Part shown: positions 13,176-25,822 of the stretch, in pieces | Layout: every line of letters begins with the position of its first letter | Position numbering within the stretch: position 1 is the stretch's first letter | Assembly: GCA_034336665.1 (NCBI GenBank) | Contig: CM067568.1 | Location: forward strand, 15,285,983 to 15,349,982 | Source: Luscinia megarhynchos | Lineage: Eukaryota; Chordata; Aves; Passeriformes; Turdidae | DNA: 64,000 nt | Reading direction: 5' to 3' | The notes under the pieces: generated by a model | What the model saw: the letters and a program-made list of their open reading frames with translations, nothing else | Told to the model about the DNA's origin: nothing | Database searches by the model: none | Program-made: the position numbers and the translations under genes

Positions 13176-13240
13176 ATTAGGCCCAGATCCAAAAAGGGAC
13201 CTAGGTACTTAGAGTGGGACTGAGGTATGTGAGGCCCAGA
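13176..13240. repeat. Ancient amniote inverted-repeat element, degraded
   Basis: ATTAGGCCCAGATCC, then AAAGGGACCTAGGTACTTA and GTGAGGCCCAG recall a repeat common in turtles, crocodilians and birds. In that repeat GGCCCAGATCCACAAAGG is followed by TTTAGGTGCCTAACTCCCAT and a reverse-complement copy. Only the left arm is clear. I cannot name the family with confidence. Confidence 0.4.
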
Positions 13241-14225
13241 CAAAGGTCCTCCTCAGTCCCTGGAAACCACTGGGTTTTCAAAATTAGTAATTCTGCTTTG
13301 GAGAATGCCTGAAAGCACCTCAGCTTCCACATGCAGTTCCATGCCCATGTCCCCTCTTCACCTTCATCCACACCTCCCCAGCATCTCCTGGAATATGGCA
13401 CCAAGGCCAGGGGCCTCCAAACATGCAATGGCAACTCCACTTGCTTCCAAAACACAAACAGAGGAAGAGGTGGTACCACCTTATCTTACAATAGCTCAGG
13501 GCTTGGAGCACACACCCAAGGCAGAGCTGGTTTCCCTCAGCTCGTGAGGACTCAGCCCTGCACTGCAGAGGGTGCCCTGGCCAGAGAAAAAAAAAAAAAA
13601 AGAAAAAAAAAAATCTTGGCCCTGGTTTCCTCTGTCAAGTTTTGTGTAAATACCTGATTTTGCTATTTTCAATGTGTGAGTATATAAAACACTGACTGAG
13701 GAAAACAGGCCTAAAAGCCATACACACTTTATTTTCAAGAGAGTCTTTTGGATTTAAGGCATCCCCTTGTTCCCAGCATTGCCTTTGCCTGTCTCAGGCA
13801 TCTCCTCCATCAGCATTGGCCTGTTTCCTCTTTCCCCCCATTTTGGGGTCAGGAGGAGGCTCTGTGGTCTCACCCCTTGCACACACGGGGTCGGTTCAGC
13901 TCTATCACTGGGTGGGGGGACACAGCCTGCTCTCAAGCCTCAGAGGAGTGCAGCCCCACTGTGCTGTTATTCCTGCCTGTGCATTACAGAGCGGGGAATT
14001 AGGCTTTCTTGTTTACATTTTCTCTTTTCTCTTTCACCCCTCCTTTTTTTCCCCCCTTTCTTAATAAAGAATGTTTTCAAAAACAAGTGCCTGCATTTGA
14101 GCTCCTGCGAACTCTAGTTTCCTTGGAGAAACGTTTGTGCTCTTTAACTTAAAGAATTTCTGAAACATATAGGAAAGGAATTTCATAAACTGCTCATTGA
14201 AAAACATTCCATACATTCCCCTCTC
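13241..14225. other. Non-coding DNA with an A-rich tract
   Basis: No gene supported. A 15-base A run and an 11-base A run separated by one G lie at 13587-13613. A pyrimidine-rich stretch with long T and C runs sits near 14040-14062, followed by TTAATAAAG. Frames of 80-116 codons overlap in several phases and look like chance. Confidence 0.5.
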
Positions 14226-14490
14226 ATCCAGAGACACCCGTGTGTGGTCTCCGACAAGGTCAGGTTTGGGGCTACGTAACGGGGACAAAGATTCCAGCGC
14301 TCGGAAAACAACAGACACCACAGAGCATGGGACGGGGGGGAAAGGACCTCGTGACTCCCGTTGCTGGAGGCCGGGAGACCACCGGAAAGCCAACAGACAG
14401 TAAACACTGCGTTATCCCAGCGAGGAAAATCCCAGCGCGAGCCTCCCACGGATCTGCCCAGAGTGACATCAGGCTCTGCACTGCGAAGGA
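14226..14490. promoter_or_regulatory. CpG cluster, possible weak CpG island
   Basis: About 17 CpG dinucleotides fall within roughly 260 bases by hand count, while the flanking kilobases have few. GGGACGGGGGGGAAAGG at 14329-14345 is GC-box-like. No TATA element or convincing coding exon adjoins it. It could be a small CpG island marking an unannotated start site, or simply an undermethylated or young insertion. Confidence 0.3.
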
Positions 14491-17400
14491 GAGGGGGGCA
14501 AAAAAGGAAAAGAGGACAAAAAGTGGAAAGTGGTGTTTGCCGCTTGTTGTTTAATCTAAGAAAGGTGAGGACAATGAAGGAGGTCCTTGGGAGGCAGAGG
14601 GGATGGCTGCTGCAAATGGTGGGCAGCCTGGCTGGGAGATGATTATGGATGGATAGAGTGGCGGGAAGAGCACCCTGGGTTTTGATGCCTCCCCTCTGTT
14701 TTGAAATCAGGGAGGCATGTTTGCCAGCCCTGCCATCCCCTGGGGCACTCTGAAGCTCTAGGAATGAGCACTCTGCACATCTTCAGTTTACACTGTTTGC
14801 AGAAACCATAGCGTTGTTTCCAAACCAAGTACTCTGAAACATGCCAAAGGCACCATTCCTAATCCACTGCGATGGACATGACTCACGGCAGGTCTTAAAA
14901 CAAAATTACCCAAAGCGAGGAAAAAAAAGCATCAGGGAAATTGTCTCTTGGAGAAAGTTCTTCTCCAGTACCTGATGAAATGTCACAAGATGTGTTTTAT
15001 TACACAATTTTCCACTGAAGTCTACATGCTAGAATTGATTCCTGAGTTTAGATCAACTGGAAACATGTCAATTCACAGGAGATCCTTTGAGATCTTTGAA
15101 AAAGTCCCTACATAAATAAGTCTGAGCCTTCTTTTTGGGGAAATTGGAAAGCGAGGCCACACCTGGACCATCATTCATGTTGCCCTGCTTGTCTTGTATC
15201 ACCATTCACATTAGCATGGATTATGCACCACCAGCGGCACTGTAAAGTGCAGTAGTTTCAATTTTGTGAGGTATCGCTGGCTTTCTAGAGCTCACTAGTG
15301 ACGACATCCACTCAGTGCAATCACGATCCAAAGCTTTTCATCTGCCCCTTGTGTCACTCCTGCAGTTAAGCAAACCCTTCATCCTCAGCAGTCACCAGTA
15401 CATTAGAAATATTTGAACCCAGGCTGTTCTTGCTTGGACTTGGCTCCATTCATGAGCAGGGGGAAAAATAAGCTTCAGCTGAAGATGTCAGACCTTTAGT
15501 CACCTTTACAAAAGTTTCAGATTGCATTAAACTGACCACAAACAACAGCCTGTCTAGATTTCTGTAGCAAACCACAAGGAATGAAAAATGGCTGACAACA
15601 AATACGCACTCTTGACATTACAGTTGCTTAACTCCTTAAATCTGGGATCCTGAGTCAGGAAAAAAAAAAGTGCAAGGCATAATTACAAATACCCAACTTC
15701 AACTTGTGCATCATCCTGAATGGATGAAATGGCTGGCACAAATAAAGCTCTGCTAGCAAAGCACAACAGATTGTCTTCATTGCTGCTGCTGGTTGTCTCT
15801 GCTCTCCTGTTTGTTCTCTCCTAGCTCTTTATAAATTCAATCCAGATATTAACAATATCCATTAGCTCCTCCAGAAGATTATCTCAGCTTTAGTGACTGG
15901 AATGCAGGGATTAGAAAAAAAAAACCATTTGGTTTTGTTTTTAATAAAAGTATATGTTGATTTAAAGTGATGGCTTTTAACATCTGTTGTGCAAGTCTTT
16001 GTGGTAATAACCCTCAGAGATTGTTGGAGGGAGAGATCATTTAGTAGGTAATAAACATCAGTGATTTCATTAATGAAATATTCTAGCACAGACATTACAA
16101 ATGGGAAGAAGCAGGGCTTCCACCTGCTTAGTGATTTCACTGCTGAGGCTAAAGCTGGCAGGGCAGGAGATGCCCTGGTGCCCCTTTCCCCAGCTGCAGG
16201 CACAGCCACGTCAAGGTACGTGCAGGGGAAGGGGAGCTGCCTCGGGGGCTATCAGGAGCCTTCTAGCTATCAACATGTGAGGCACAGATTTCGAAATGCC
16301 TTACCAATAAGGGATGTCCTCAGTTCCTGACATTGCTGTAACCCAGCTGACAGCTCTTTGTTGGAGCACTGGATGCCTGTTAGCTGGAAAAGGGTGACAC
16401 AGATTGAGCAGGGAGTACGGGAAGTGGATGGGTCACTCATGTGAATCCAAAGAACTACAGTTCCTGGCAAAAAGAGGTGAAAACCTTCTGGAGGAATCCT
16501 TTTATCTTCCTCCTCAGGGAGAGGTTTTGAATGCAATTTCCAGCCAAACTCAAATTTCTTCTGGAAGTCTTCATTGATCATGTGTGTGAATGTGGAGGGG
16601 AGATCCTTCAGAGACCAGTTTTACAAACAACAACAACAACAAAGCTGAACGCTTCAAAGACAAAAAGATCATGGGCTGGAAGAGAGAAGTTCTTCCCCAT
16701 CTTGCAGACTTTCAGAGAGCCAGAAATAAACTGAATGATGGGGAAATGCCCTTTCCCACACAAGGGCCCAGGGCCCCCACCTACCCAGAACATATTCTGG
16801 TGCCTATTCACATCAGTTTTCCTTTCCCTGCACAGCAAAGATCAGGGCACAAGGGAGGAAAGTGTGCCTTTGGATATTAGCTCATCATGTGGCCCTAGGC
16901 ACAAAGAAGAAAAGTAAGTTTTCTCCCTCCTCTCCCCTTTATCAGCTAGTCAGCAGCTCCTGTCCTACCTGAGATACTTGCTGTGCCACCAGCCATCCAA
17001 GGGAGTGTTCAATCCCCTTTCTGAGCCCTCAGTGAGGAGCAGGGTGCCCAAAGCCCCCTTCCTCCAGCCCTGATGCTACCACAGAGCCCAGTCCAGAGCC
17101 AGGACAGGCTCTACACGCTGTGGAGCAGCTCAGTGCTCCTCTGGAAAAAGCCCATGGAGGGAGTGGGATTTGGAGCAGCGTGCTGAATCAAAAGCATCTG
17201 AACAGTTGTCCTCCCTCATGGCTTTGCGGCGAGCTGAGGAAATCCCTTCTGAGCTGTGCTGAGGGATCTCTGTGAGGCTTCTTGGCTTCCTGCAGCCTTT
17301 TCCTCCCTTGTCAGACAGCTAAGAGGAAACTGCTGATGCTGGCTCCCCACAAGACATCAACTGCTTTCTATTATTTGGGGGCACAGGTTTCCCCACTTCT

Positions 17401-20400
17401 TGGTGACCAGGGCATAACCCAGGGCTCTCCACAAACCTCCTGTGGTGCAGAGGAAAGAGCTGGTTGTGTCTGCAGGGACAAGGATCACCTGCATGCCTGC
17501 TGGCACCTGTGGTCTCCAGCCAGAAGGACAACAGACACTGATCTTTTACTGGGCATAAAGAGCATCAGCCAAGATTACCGAAAAACAAAATAGTGTGGTT
17601 GAGATCAAGTAAATGCCTTGGAAAGACAGGATGGTTTACACATTTTCAGATAAGCTAACAGGCCAGCCCAAAGAGAGCATTTTCTTGATCTGGAAAATGA
17701 AGCAAAAAACACAGCTCCTGTGACTTCTCTGGAATTACAGCTTTTGTTTGGTTTTACCTGTTACTTAGCACAAGATTAGCATGGCCCACCCCATTTTCTC
17801 CCAGGGAAGCCAGCTTTTGTCATCAAGGCTGCAGTAAAGAAAAGGATGAGAAAGAAAAGGAGAGAAGGATTGTTCATTTTCTTTATTTAATAAGGTCTGA
17901 CAAACTGACAGTTGTCCCAGCCACTAAGGAAACTGCTACCCAGGGTGTTTCATGCAGTGCATCTGTTACCTTTCTGTCACACAGTATTCAGAAAGAACAG
18001 ACTGGACTCAGACATGGGTGTATTTGGGCCATATCTAAACTGCATGGCAGACTTATGCCTGAGGTCATTGCCACCAGAGGCATCCAGGAGAGAGGATATG
18101 ATTGAAAACTCACCCATGGTTTCCTTCCCATGACCACAAGGACATGTGCAGGAGAAGATGGTTTGTGCCCTGAACCAAAGTCAGAGAGCTGAGGCACAGC
18201 CACACACCCTCTAGTTATGAGAGACTTATCTGGATGCATCATTTACATGCAGGAGTTCCTCAAGGACCACTTACCTCCCTGTCCTAGTCAAGTTCTGGAC
18301 ATCCCAGATGGTCCCACAGAGAGATCATGGCCCTACTGTGATGTTTTACACTTTTTCATGGAAAGGCACTTTTAGCTCACATTAACAAACAGAAATATTC
18401 TTTATCCATCAAAGCCAGATTCATTTGAGGATAGTGTCGGTGTTATCCATAAAGCTGTCAAGAAATTTTCACAGGTTTTATCAGGTTTTCTGAACTGAAC
18501 AAATCACTCCTGAATGTTTTTTGGGAAATCCTCATTTTTCTGTCTGACTATAGGGAGTTTTCACATTTCAAGATGTGGGGGGAAACTGCCACTACTTTCA
18601 AAAGCAAAAAATCAGTGTTAGTTAAAAGATGCAATTTCGTTTGTCTGTAACACTTTTTATATTCTCTCTAGAAGACTTTACCATTATTTAAGCATCTAGA
18701 TCATAAACAAAATGTTGGTAAATATATAAGAGATTACTTTATTTGCAACTACTTCTGCCAGGAGCTAACAGCAAGGGCAGCCTTTGCCATGGATGCTGTT
18801 GCCACTCAAGCCCTGGTTGTTCTGTACTTGGTGGCAGTGGGAAGCAGTTGTACACAATTTCAAGAGATCTGCCAATTTAATAAACAATTGAGAGGGGGTA
18901 CTGGCATGCAATATTTCATCACCCAAATCCCCAAGCTGCAACCAAGCTGCTGATTTTTTCTTGATATCCATATCTTGTAATTTTTGCTTTGTTTCTGTGC
19001 TCAGAGGACTGACCCTGACCAAGGGACTGCTGTAGACACTCCATCCAAGCAAAGGATGCTGCAAGAGACAATTCCCATTGCCTCAGCTGCCCAAAGCCTT
19101 GGCCTTCACGCTTTGCAGCAGGGAATCCACATCCATCACAAAGTGCAGAGAGAAGAAGGGGACCAGGGCAATGAGGTGAAAGAGCAAAAAAGCTGTTCAT
19201 CCCAAAGGGAGGCACAAAAAGAAAAACCTTCCGCTCTTCCTCGGGGACTGTGCAAAGCACTTTGATCCAATCATGGCTTTAATGAGAAGGATGCCTCAGC
19301 TGTCCCTAAGCACACAACACTTGGTCCTGGTGGACTAAGATACCCAGGGACCCAGACCACAAAAGAGAGCAGTAACCTCAGCAAACAGAAATTGAGGAGG
19401 ACATTCAGTTTTGCTGCTTCTTTTATCTCTTCTTAACAGCCTAATTGGAGTGTAATGAATTTAGGGTTGGTGCTCGCTGCCAAACTCGCTTCTTTGATGT
19501 GTTTTTGGCCTCTGTGCTACAAAAATGCAATGGGAACCAAAACCAAGATATTACACCTCCATAAAGTGTCTCTGGGTTTACCATGAGATTCCAATGCCTG
19601 TGCCAAGTGACCAAAGCCACTAACAGGCCTCTGCTTGCCAAGATGTTTGGGCAATGAATAAGAAGCAGAGAGAGATGCCACTGTGAATCAGAGTGAGGAA
19701 TGCACGCTAATGGCAACAGAGGTGGATCCCGGGCTGTAATGTGGAACAGAAGAGTGCTGTGGTCATGCTTCTCTGTGGCTGCAGCTTGCAGGAGCAGCTG
19801 GTGGTGCCTGGAGGCCTGTGGCAGGCAAGGAGGGTTTTAGGAGGTAGGTAGAGTATTGCTGTGCAGGGACACAACGACACAGCATCACGAGCTGCTCGTG
19901 CTGCCAACAGCCAGGTCACTCTCAGGCCAAGGGTCTTTCCCCACCCCATTTCAGCCATTCCTGCCTTAGGCTGAAAGAGATGCAGGAGCTATCTCTATCA
20001 CCTCTTTCCCACATCAGCCTACCATGCTTTGCTTGGCTCTCAGCAGGGCAGAGAGTAGCCACTACATGGCATGTGAGTGCCCAACACACAGTGCATGCTC
20101 AGGGGGCCATCACCCCCCACTGCCCACCACACACCCTGTCAGGGTCACCATGCCACCAGTGGGGACAGCAGGCAGAACTGGGAAAGGCCTCCCTGAGGGA
20201 CATCCCACCCTGCAGAGAAGAGCGGGATCCCCACCACCTCACTCAGATCCTCCAGGTGAATGATAAGCTGCCCTTGAGCACACATGAAAAACCTGGTCAT
20301 GCTTTCCAATTAAAATGTCCAAGGGTCTTACATGAAATTTCCTCTTAGACACAAATAGATAAATCATGGGAGTTTGGTTCTGAAGAGGCTTCATTAAGTA

Positions 20401-23400
20401 TGGGTGGTTTTGTTTCCATTCAAACACCAACTAAGCAAGCCCATGTTAGATGAACCAAAGCATCTATTCCAAAAATCACGGTCCAAAGGAAAATCCAACT
20501 GCTTATCTGTTTCCCTGACTGCAATGATCTTGCTCATGACAAAAAACCATGTGCCTCCTTGGAAAAATCATGGCCAATGACAGTTCATGTACTTGCAGAA
20601 TATTCAGGGCTGATTTCCCACCCTATTTAAATCAATACAGCTATATCCATTTTAGGGAAGCTATCCCCAATTGACAGATCCTGGGAACCTGGCCCTGGAT
20701 CTCTCTCTGACTCAAACAGCCTTTACCCTGTGACTGCATGTTTGAGACATGGGCTGCTGATAAGATACTCTTCTAGTTAAATGCAGCCCTCCTTCAGCTA
20801 TGATTCACATTCAAGAGCAGTTAAGCGGTCCAGCTGTTCTGGACACAAACCTTCCCTCTGCAAGAAAAGCACTTTCTGGAAGAGGTGTACTCTACATAGC
20901 TCTGCTGGTAAGCAGGATACATAACCAATACCAGAACTGTGCTCCAAAGCCTGACACTAGAGGCAGGGACAAACCCTCTTCCTGCCTTGCAGTGGCCACT
21001 CTCACCTTAGTTCCATCAAATGTGAGTGGAGAGCTACTATAAAGCTCATTACTCAGGGGACAAATCAGGGAGTCTGTAACTGAGCCTCTTTGTGTTCTGG
21101 AAGATTTAGGCACCCACACCAGCCACATGTGGGTAGCATTTAATGGGCCAGTAGTAAATTAGTGCCCCATGGGACCAGCAGGGCAGCCCCTGAGACCAAG
21201 AGGTGTGCAGCTCCTGTGATCAGAAAGCATCCCCATCTTCTCAGTGGAATGCATCTGTCAAAGCAAAATGGCAATGGGACACGACCTGAGCATTCGCCCT
21301 GTGGTTTCCCCGAGCTCCACAGGGAGCTCAGTGCTCCATTTGCTGTCCCTGGGGACTGCATTGCTTGGCCACTGCCATGAGCACATCAGACCATACACGT
21401 GCAAGCAGACATTCTCAGCTGAAGGGTTGGAACAGCTCCTTCTACTGAACATCTGGACTTACACATATAAACTACTCAACACTCTCTTCCAGAATTACAG
21501 AGTCTTTCATATCTTATCTCTCAAAAACCACTTATCAGCCCACGGCTTTCAGACTTCAGTCTCTCCCGTCTGCCAGAGTGGAACCCAGCCATGTAAAAAC
21601 ATGAATAACAGCAGCCCCTCTCTCCTCTCCCACGCTGATGGCTGCAGCTCCTCTGATGGGGGCTTGAACTCTGGGGGCAGCAGGAATAGCTCCATCTACC
21701 CTTCTGCTGTGGACTGGCAGAGGAAGTTTAGCAGAGTTTAACCACGGGACAATAGATCACTGGAGCATGAATGCCTCCTCCCATCCCAAGCTGAGGAAGG
21801 TGGCAAGCTAAATGTTTATATTTATTCTCCTAAATATGATGACAGACAATAATGAAACATTTGTGAGCTCGTATTGCTGCTGCATGGAACCTCCACATCA
21901 AACATGCACAACAAAAGGCAGGTTTGTGCACATAAATGAATATTAATAATTGGAAATAGTCTGGACTTTTTGTCAAATCAAGACTTCTTCCTAACTAAAT
22001 AACCATTTTTTTAAAGCTAAAAAAATGCTCAGAGAAAGTTTCATTTATAATATTTCAAAAGTGCTGTTCAGAAGGGGAGAGAAATTCTTTTATTGTCCTC
22101 GTCTGTTTTTCCTTCCCTATTTCCTCTCAAAGAAAAGAAAGATGCAGAGGAGGAAGTGCAGGAAGGGCTTTTGAGCTTGTGAGCCACGAAAACACTTCAA
22201 GTTTCAGATTCATTAGGCATCAAAATTTTCACACACCTCCCTTCCAAACTTTTCAAATCTACCCATAAAAATTCTGAAACAAAATGGAAATTTCTTCCTC
22301 TGAGCCGTAAGAGAAGACATCATCGGATTTCAGGATGGTGGTAAAAACATGTGTGTGTTCTGCAGCACCAGATACCAGTGTAGACATGGCAGCAGCAAGA
22401 ACCAAAGCAGACCGGGGGGCTCTGAGCAGCTGCTGGGGCTGGCGCTGCATCAGGCAGGATGGAGATGGGGCTGGGAGGAGGAAGGCAGTGATGCTGCAGC
22501 AGAAAAAAGCTTAACATAAAACAGGACCATCACTAGCTCTGAGCTAGCTCAGCTCACAAATTTCTCGGTTGTATGGACCGCACATGGGTCGTACATGTTT
22601 TTGTTCAGTCCAAGAGAGGTCTGTCGCAAGAACAACTGTCTTTGCTTTTGTTATGAAACTGAAGCTCAGGCACAAATCTGGCCTGATGGGTCTCATTCCA
22701 GCAGCCAATGATACAAGCCAGAGAATAAACATGATCATCAGGTACCAATTGGGAAATGGTGGAAACCAGATCTGTAATAGCAGTGGCAGGAAGAGAGGGT
22801 ACAGGTGCCTTCCCTTCTCTTCTCCAATGTCCCCCCAACCCACATGCACTTTGGCCCCCATCAGCCAGTCCTCTCTGGCAAAAAAACATGCTTTCAGATG
22901 CTGCTGCCAAACCTCAGAAATGTATATTGCTGTTCTGGCTATGTTCAGGAGGAAGGGGAAGGGAAAGCAGTGTGCAATTTTCAACAGTTTCTCCTTGGAG
23001 AGGGGCCCCCTAATTTTCTGAAAGGGGCCATCGAGGAGGGGGGAGAAAAAGCAAGAAGCTCTGTCCCATTTTAATCCCTTTTCCCAAATTAGTTATACAT
23101 GGGGAATTCATGATGGAGTTCCCTCTTTGGGCTCTGAGCCTCAAAACATTTCACAACATGCAGAGCCCTTCTAAAACCTTTTGATCACATCCCTTCTGAG
23201 ACTGCTGTGTTTATGTGCAGAGCTGTGCACACGGGCAGACGCCGAAGGGAAAGATGGGGAGCAGAAGTGTCCTGTGATTGTGGCACTGCAGGTAGGGCTT
23301 GCAGGACGGCCCCAGCAAGGGAAAACACCCAACAAGAAACCACAGTACACAGAACAAAACAACTGTGGGACAAAGACCACTGGGGCTGCTGTGAGAGCTC

Positions 23401-25401
23401 AGCAACATCCGCCACAAATCTCTTCCATGCCGCTGTCAGGACAACCTACCTGGAAACTTGAAGCTGGCTCTCTGCCTTGTTGGAACCTAGTACAGGGACT
23501 GCTGAGTGCTCTTTATTCAATGGGAAATTACCCAGTCTGCACAGAAACCACCCAAAATAATGATATTCACTCAACATTATGCCTTGACCAAACAGGTTTG
23601 ACATCAAGCAAGGACCACTAAGTGCCACTCCTGGAGATGATTTCCACAAGCCCATGAGAGGCTGGAGACCTTGGGATTACAGTGCATCTCCCTGCCCTGT
23701 GTGTTTTGATTACAGTCCTTCACAGCCTCAAAACCTTAAAGACAGAATAAATTGCTGCTGGACTTAAGTAATTTAAGATCCTGCAGTCCAGTCACAGTTT
23801 TTCAGCTGACCAAGAAACCTCTCTTCAGATTAACCAGCATGAGGTCTGCAAGACAAGATCCTCAAAGGCATTAGATCCTCTTAGAAATCAGTGGTGTTTG
23901 GGCATTTTAATAAATATATTCAAGGACCTGGATTGAAATACCGATGCCCACCCTGCTAAAAAAAAAGTTTACAAAAGTGACTGCAAGACTGATGCATTTC
24001 TGGAAGTCTAAGAAGGGGTATTGGTATTTTGCTAAATTTTACTCAATACTGCTTATTAAAAAAAGAGCTCAACCGGTTTAATTAAAATTCATGGTAAATA
24101 GATTTCCTTTCTCCAGTGCCAGTGCTTTGTATGGACACATTCAAAGGCATTTACTTCCATTTGGTTAAACTTCATAACTGACTCTTCTAAATGTTTCCAC
24201 ATGGTGGCTTGAATTTTTTTTTCCTTTTTTGCTTTTTAACTAAATCAATTTTAAACCAATTTTCATTACATTGGTGGTTTTGCATGTCCACAAGGCCTGT
24301 GGGCCTCTTGGATTTTAAAACTTGGCGTGAAATCCAGCCCAAAATGCCAAGTGCTGAAACCCAGTGAAAATGAAACCATTACAATCTATAGGGGAAGCTG
24401 CCTGCCCCTCAGCCCTGCCCACGCTGCTGGCTGGACTGAGAGCACCTTCCCTGGGGCACCAGCCCTGCACCAAACTGCGTGCTAGGAATGGCTAAAACTC
24501 GCCTCTGCCACTGCCACCGCTCCATCCTCAACAGGTTTGGGATTTGGCAGCAGCGAGCTCAAATCCTGGCTGGTGGAAATGGCTTGAAGCACAGCCTGTG
24601 AGAAGATCAAAATCCTGATCAGGAGCCTCTTTAAAATTGTGGCTTCAAAGCTGGCTGGAAACCTGGCCCTGGGCTTCCCTGCAATTCAGCTTGGGTTTGC
24701 AAACTTGGCTGGTGTTAGGTTTATTGCACCTAGTTTGGGGCTTTATTGTGAACATTTTGTGGAGATTCAGCTCTTGAAATTAAATGGGCTCTGTTGTTCA
24801 GAGCCTGGACCAGTGTCCCTAACACCCATGAAACTCCATACCAATCTATTTATCTTCATGTAAAAGTAATTGAGGGTCTGATGCTTTATTTTCAAGGTAG
24901 AGGTCGTTGCTGTGTATTATCAAGTCAGTAAAATTGGATGGATGGATGGGTGGATGGATACTACTGACTGCTGCACATTGGAGGGCCTTGACTTATAAAG
25001 CAACTTTTTAAACTGGTGAGAAGCCAGGTTTGTTATGGTCCTGTTTGCCACCACTAAGTCTAGTAAGCAAACCAAAAAGCAAAAATATGTCTTGTAGAAG
25101 CACCCAGGAACTGGGATGCTTCAAAGCAAAGACAGCAGCCTTAGAAGAAACACCAGCAGAGGTGAAGGTCTTCTGCTTCCTGGAAGGTTTGGAGCAATGA
25201 AGAAAACCAATAATACTGCTGGTTTCCAACACTACTGCTTTTAATACCTCTAGAAGTACAAAAGAATGGGTTCATTTACCGTTCAACGCCTTTTCCCCCA
25301 GAAAAACCCTCAAAAATGGTGACCATTCAAGGCAGAGCAAAGATGGTTCTTGGCAAAGGTTCAGCATGGCTCCTATTACCGAGGGGAATGTGGTCATGTT
25401 G
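14491..25401. other. Non-coding DNA, about 10.9 kb
   Basis: This is the longest feature-poor run in the window. Simple repeats are (CAA)n at 16627-16642 and (GGAT)n with one variant unit at 24936-24959. Frames such as 21244-21741 (+, 165 codons) and 22544-22984 (-, 146 codons) show no known domain, and the second pair of strands is open in opposite senses over the same bases. I see no exon, tRNA, CR1 or SINE here. Confidence 0.5.
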
Positions 25402-25497
25402 CTAAGACAGTGGCCTAGGAGTCAGGCCACTCTTCTTGGCTATCCCACCAGCCCACCGTGTAACCTTGGAAAGTCACGTTTCCCCTCCATGGTCCCA
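25402..25497 (+). repeat. MIR SINE, diverged
   Basis: AAGACAGTGGCCTAGGAGTC opens the match, followed by CCGTGTAACCTTGGAAAGTC and ACGTTTCCCCTCCATGGTC. This parallels MIR blocks GGTTAAGAGCATGGACTC, CTGTGTGACCTTGGGCAAGTC and TCAGTTTCCTCATCTG. About 95 bases are recognisable in the correct order. It is an old fragment with no coding capacity. Confidence 0.65.
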
Positions 25498-25792
25498 CAT
25501 TCCTTGCCATCTTGGCTACTCAGGCTGCCAGCTTTATGGTCCAAGGCTGTCTCCTACTGCTGTAGCTACCACCGTAATTATGAGAATTTGATACATGCTG
25601 CATTCCAGCACCCCTTCCCACAGGGCTCTGTTGGGAATGCCAGCTCCTACCATCCCTTCCTGGGACACACATGCACTGGGAAGGACACTGTGCCCCCATC
25701 ACCCACCAGGAGCACCCCAACATCCAGCCCCAAAGGGACTGTGACCCAGGGAGTCACTGTTTAGCAGGGACCATGCTCTTGAAGCACAAGAA
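25498..25792. other. Non-coding DNA, nothing recognised
   Basis: Short unique stretch between the MIR and the alternating tract. No gene or repeat is visible. Confidence 0.5.
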
Positions 25793-25822
25793 ATGCATAC
25801 ACACACATATGTGTGTGCATGT
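25793..25822. repeat. Alternating purine-pyrimidine tract with perfect palindrome
   Basis: Thirty consecutive bases alternate strictly between purine and pyrimidine. They are centred on an 18-base perfect palindrome CACACACATATGTGTGTG at 25800-25817. Such sequence can adopt left-handed Z-DNA or extrude a small cruciform under supercoiling. A looser TATATATGTGTG segment follows to about 25836. Confidence 0.8.

Noticed and set aside
21244..21741. 165-codon plus-strand frame as a possible gene
   Set aside because: No recognisable domain, no clear splice or promoter context, and composition like its flanks. Frames of this size arise by chance in 64 kb.
22544..23021. Overlapping 146- and 150-codon frames on opposite strands, the minus one with hydrophobic stretches
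   Set aside because: Both strands are open over the same bases, which fits low stop density rather than coding. The hydrophobic runs are not flanked by any recognised family motif.
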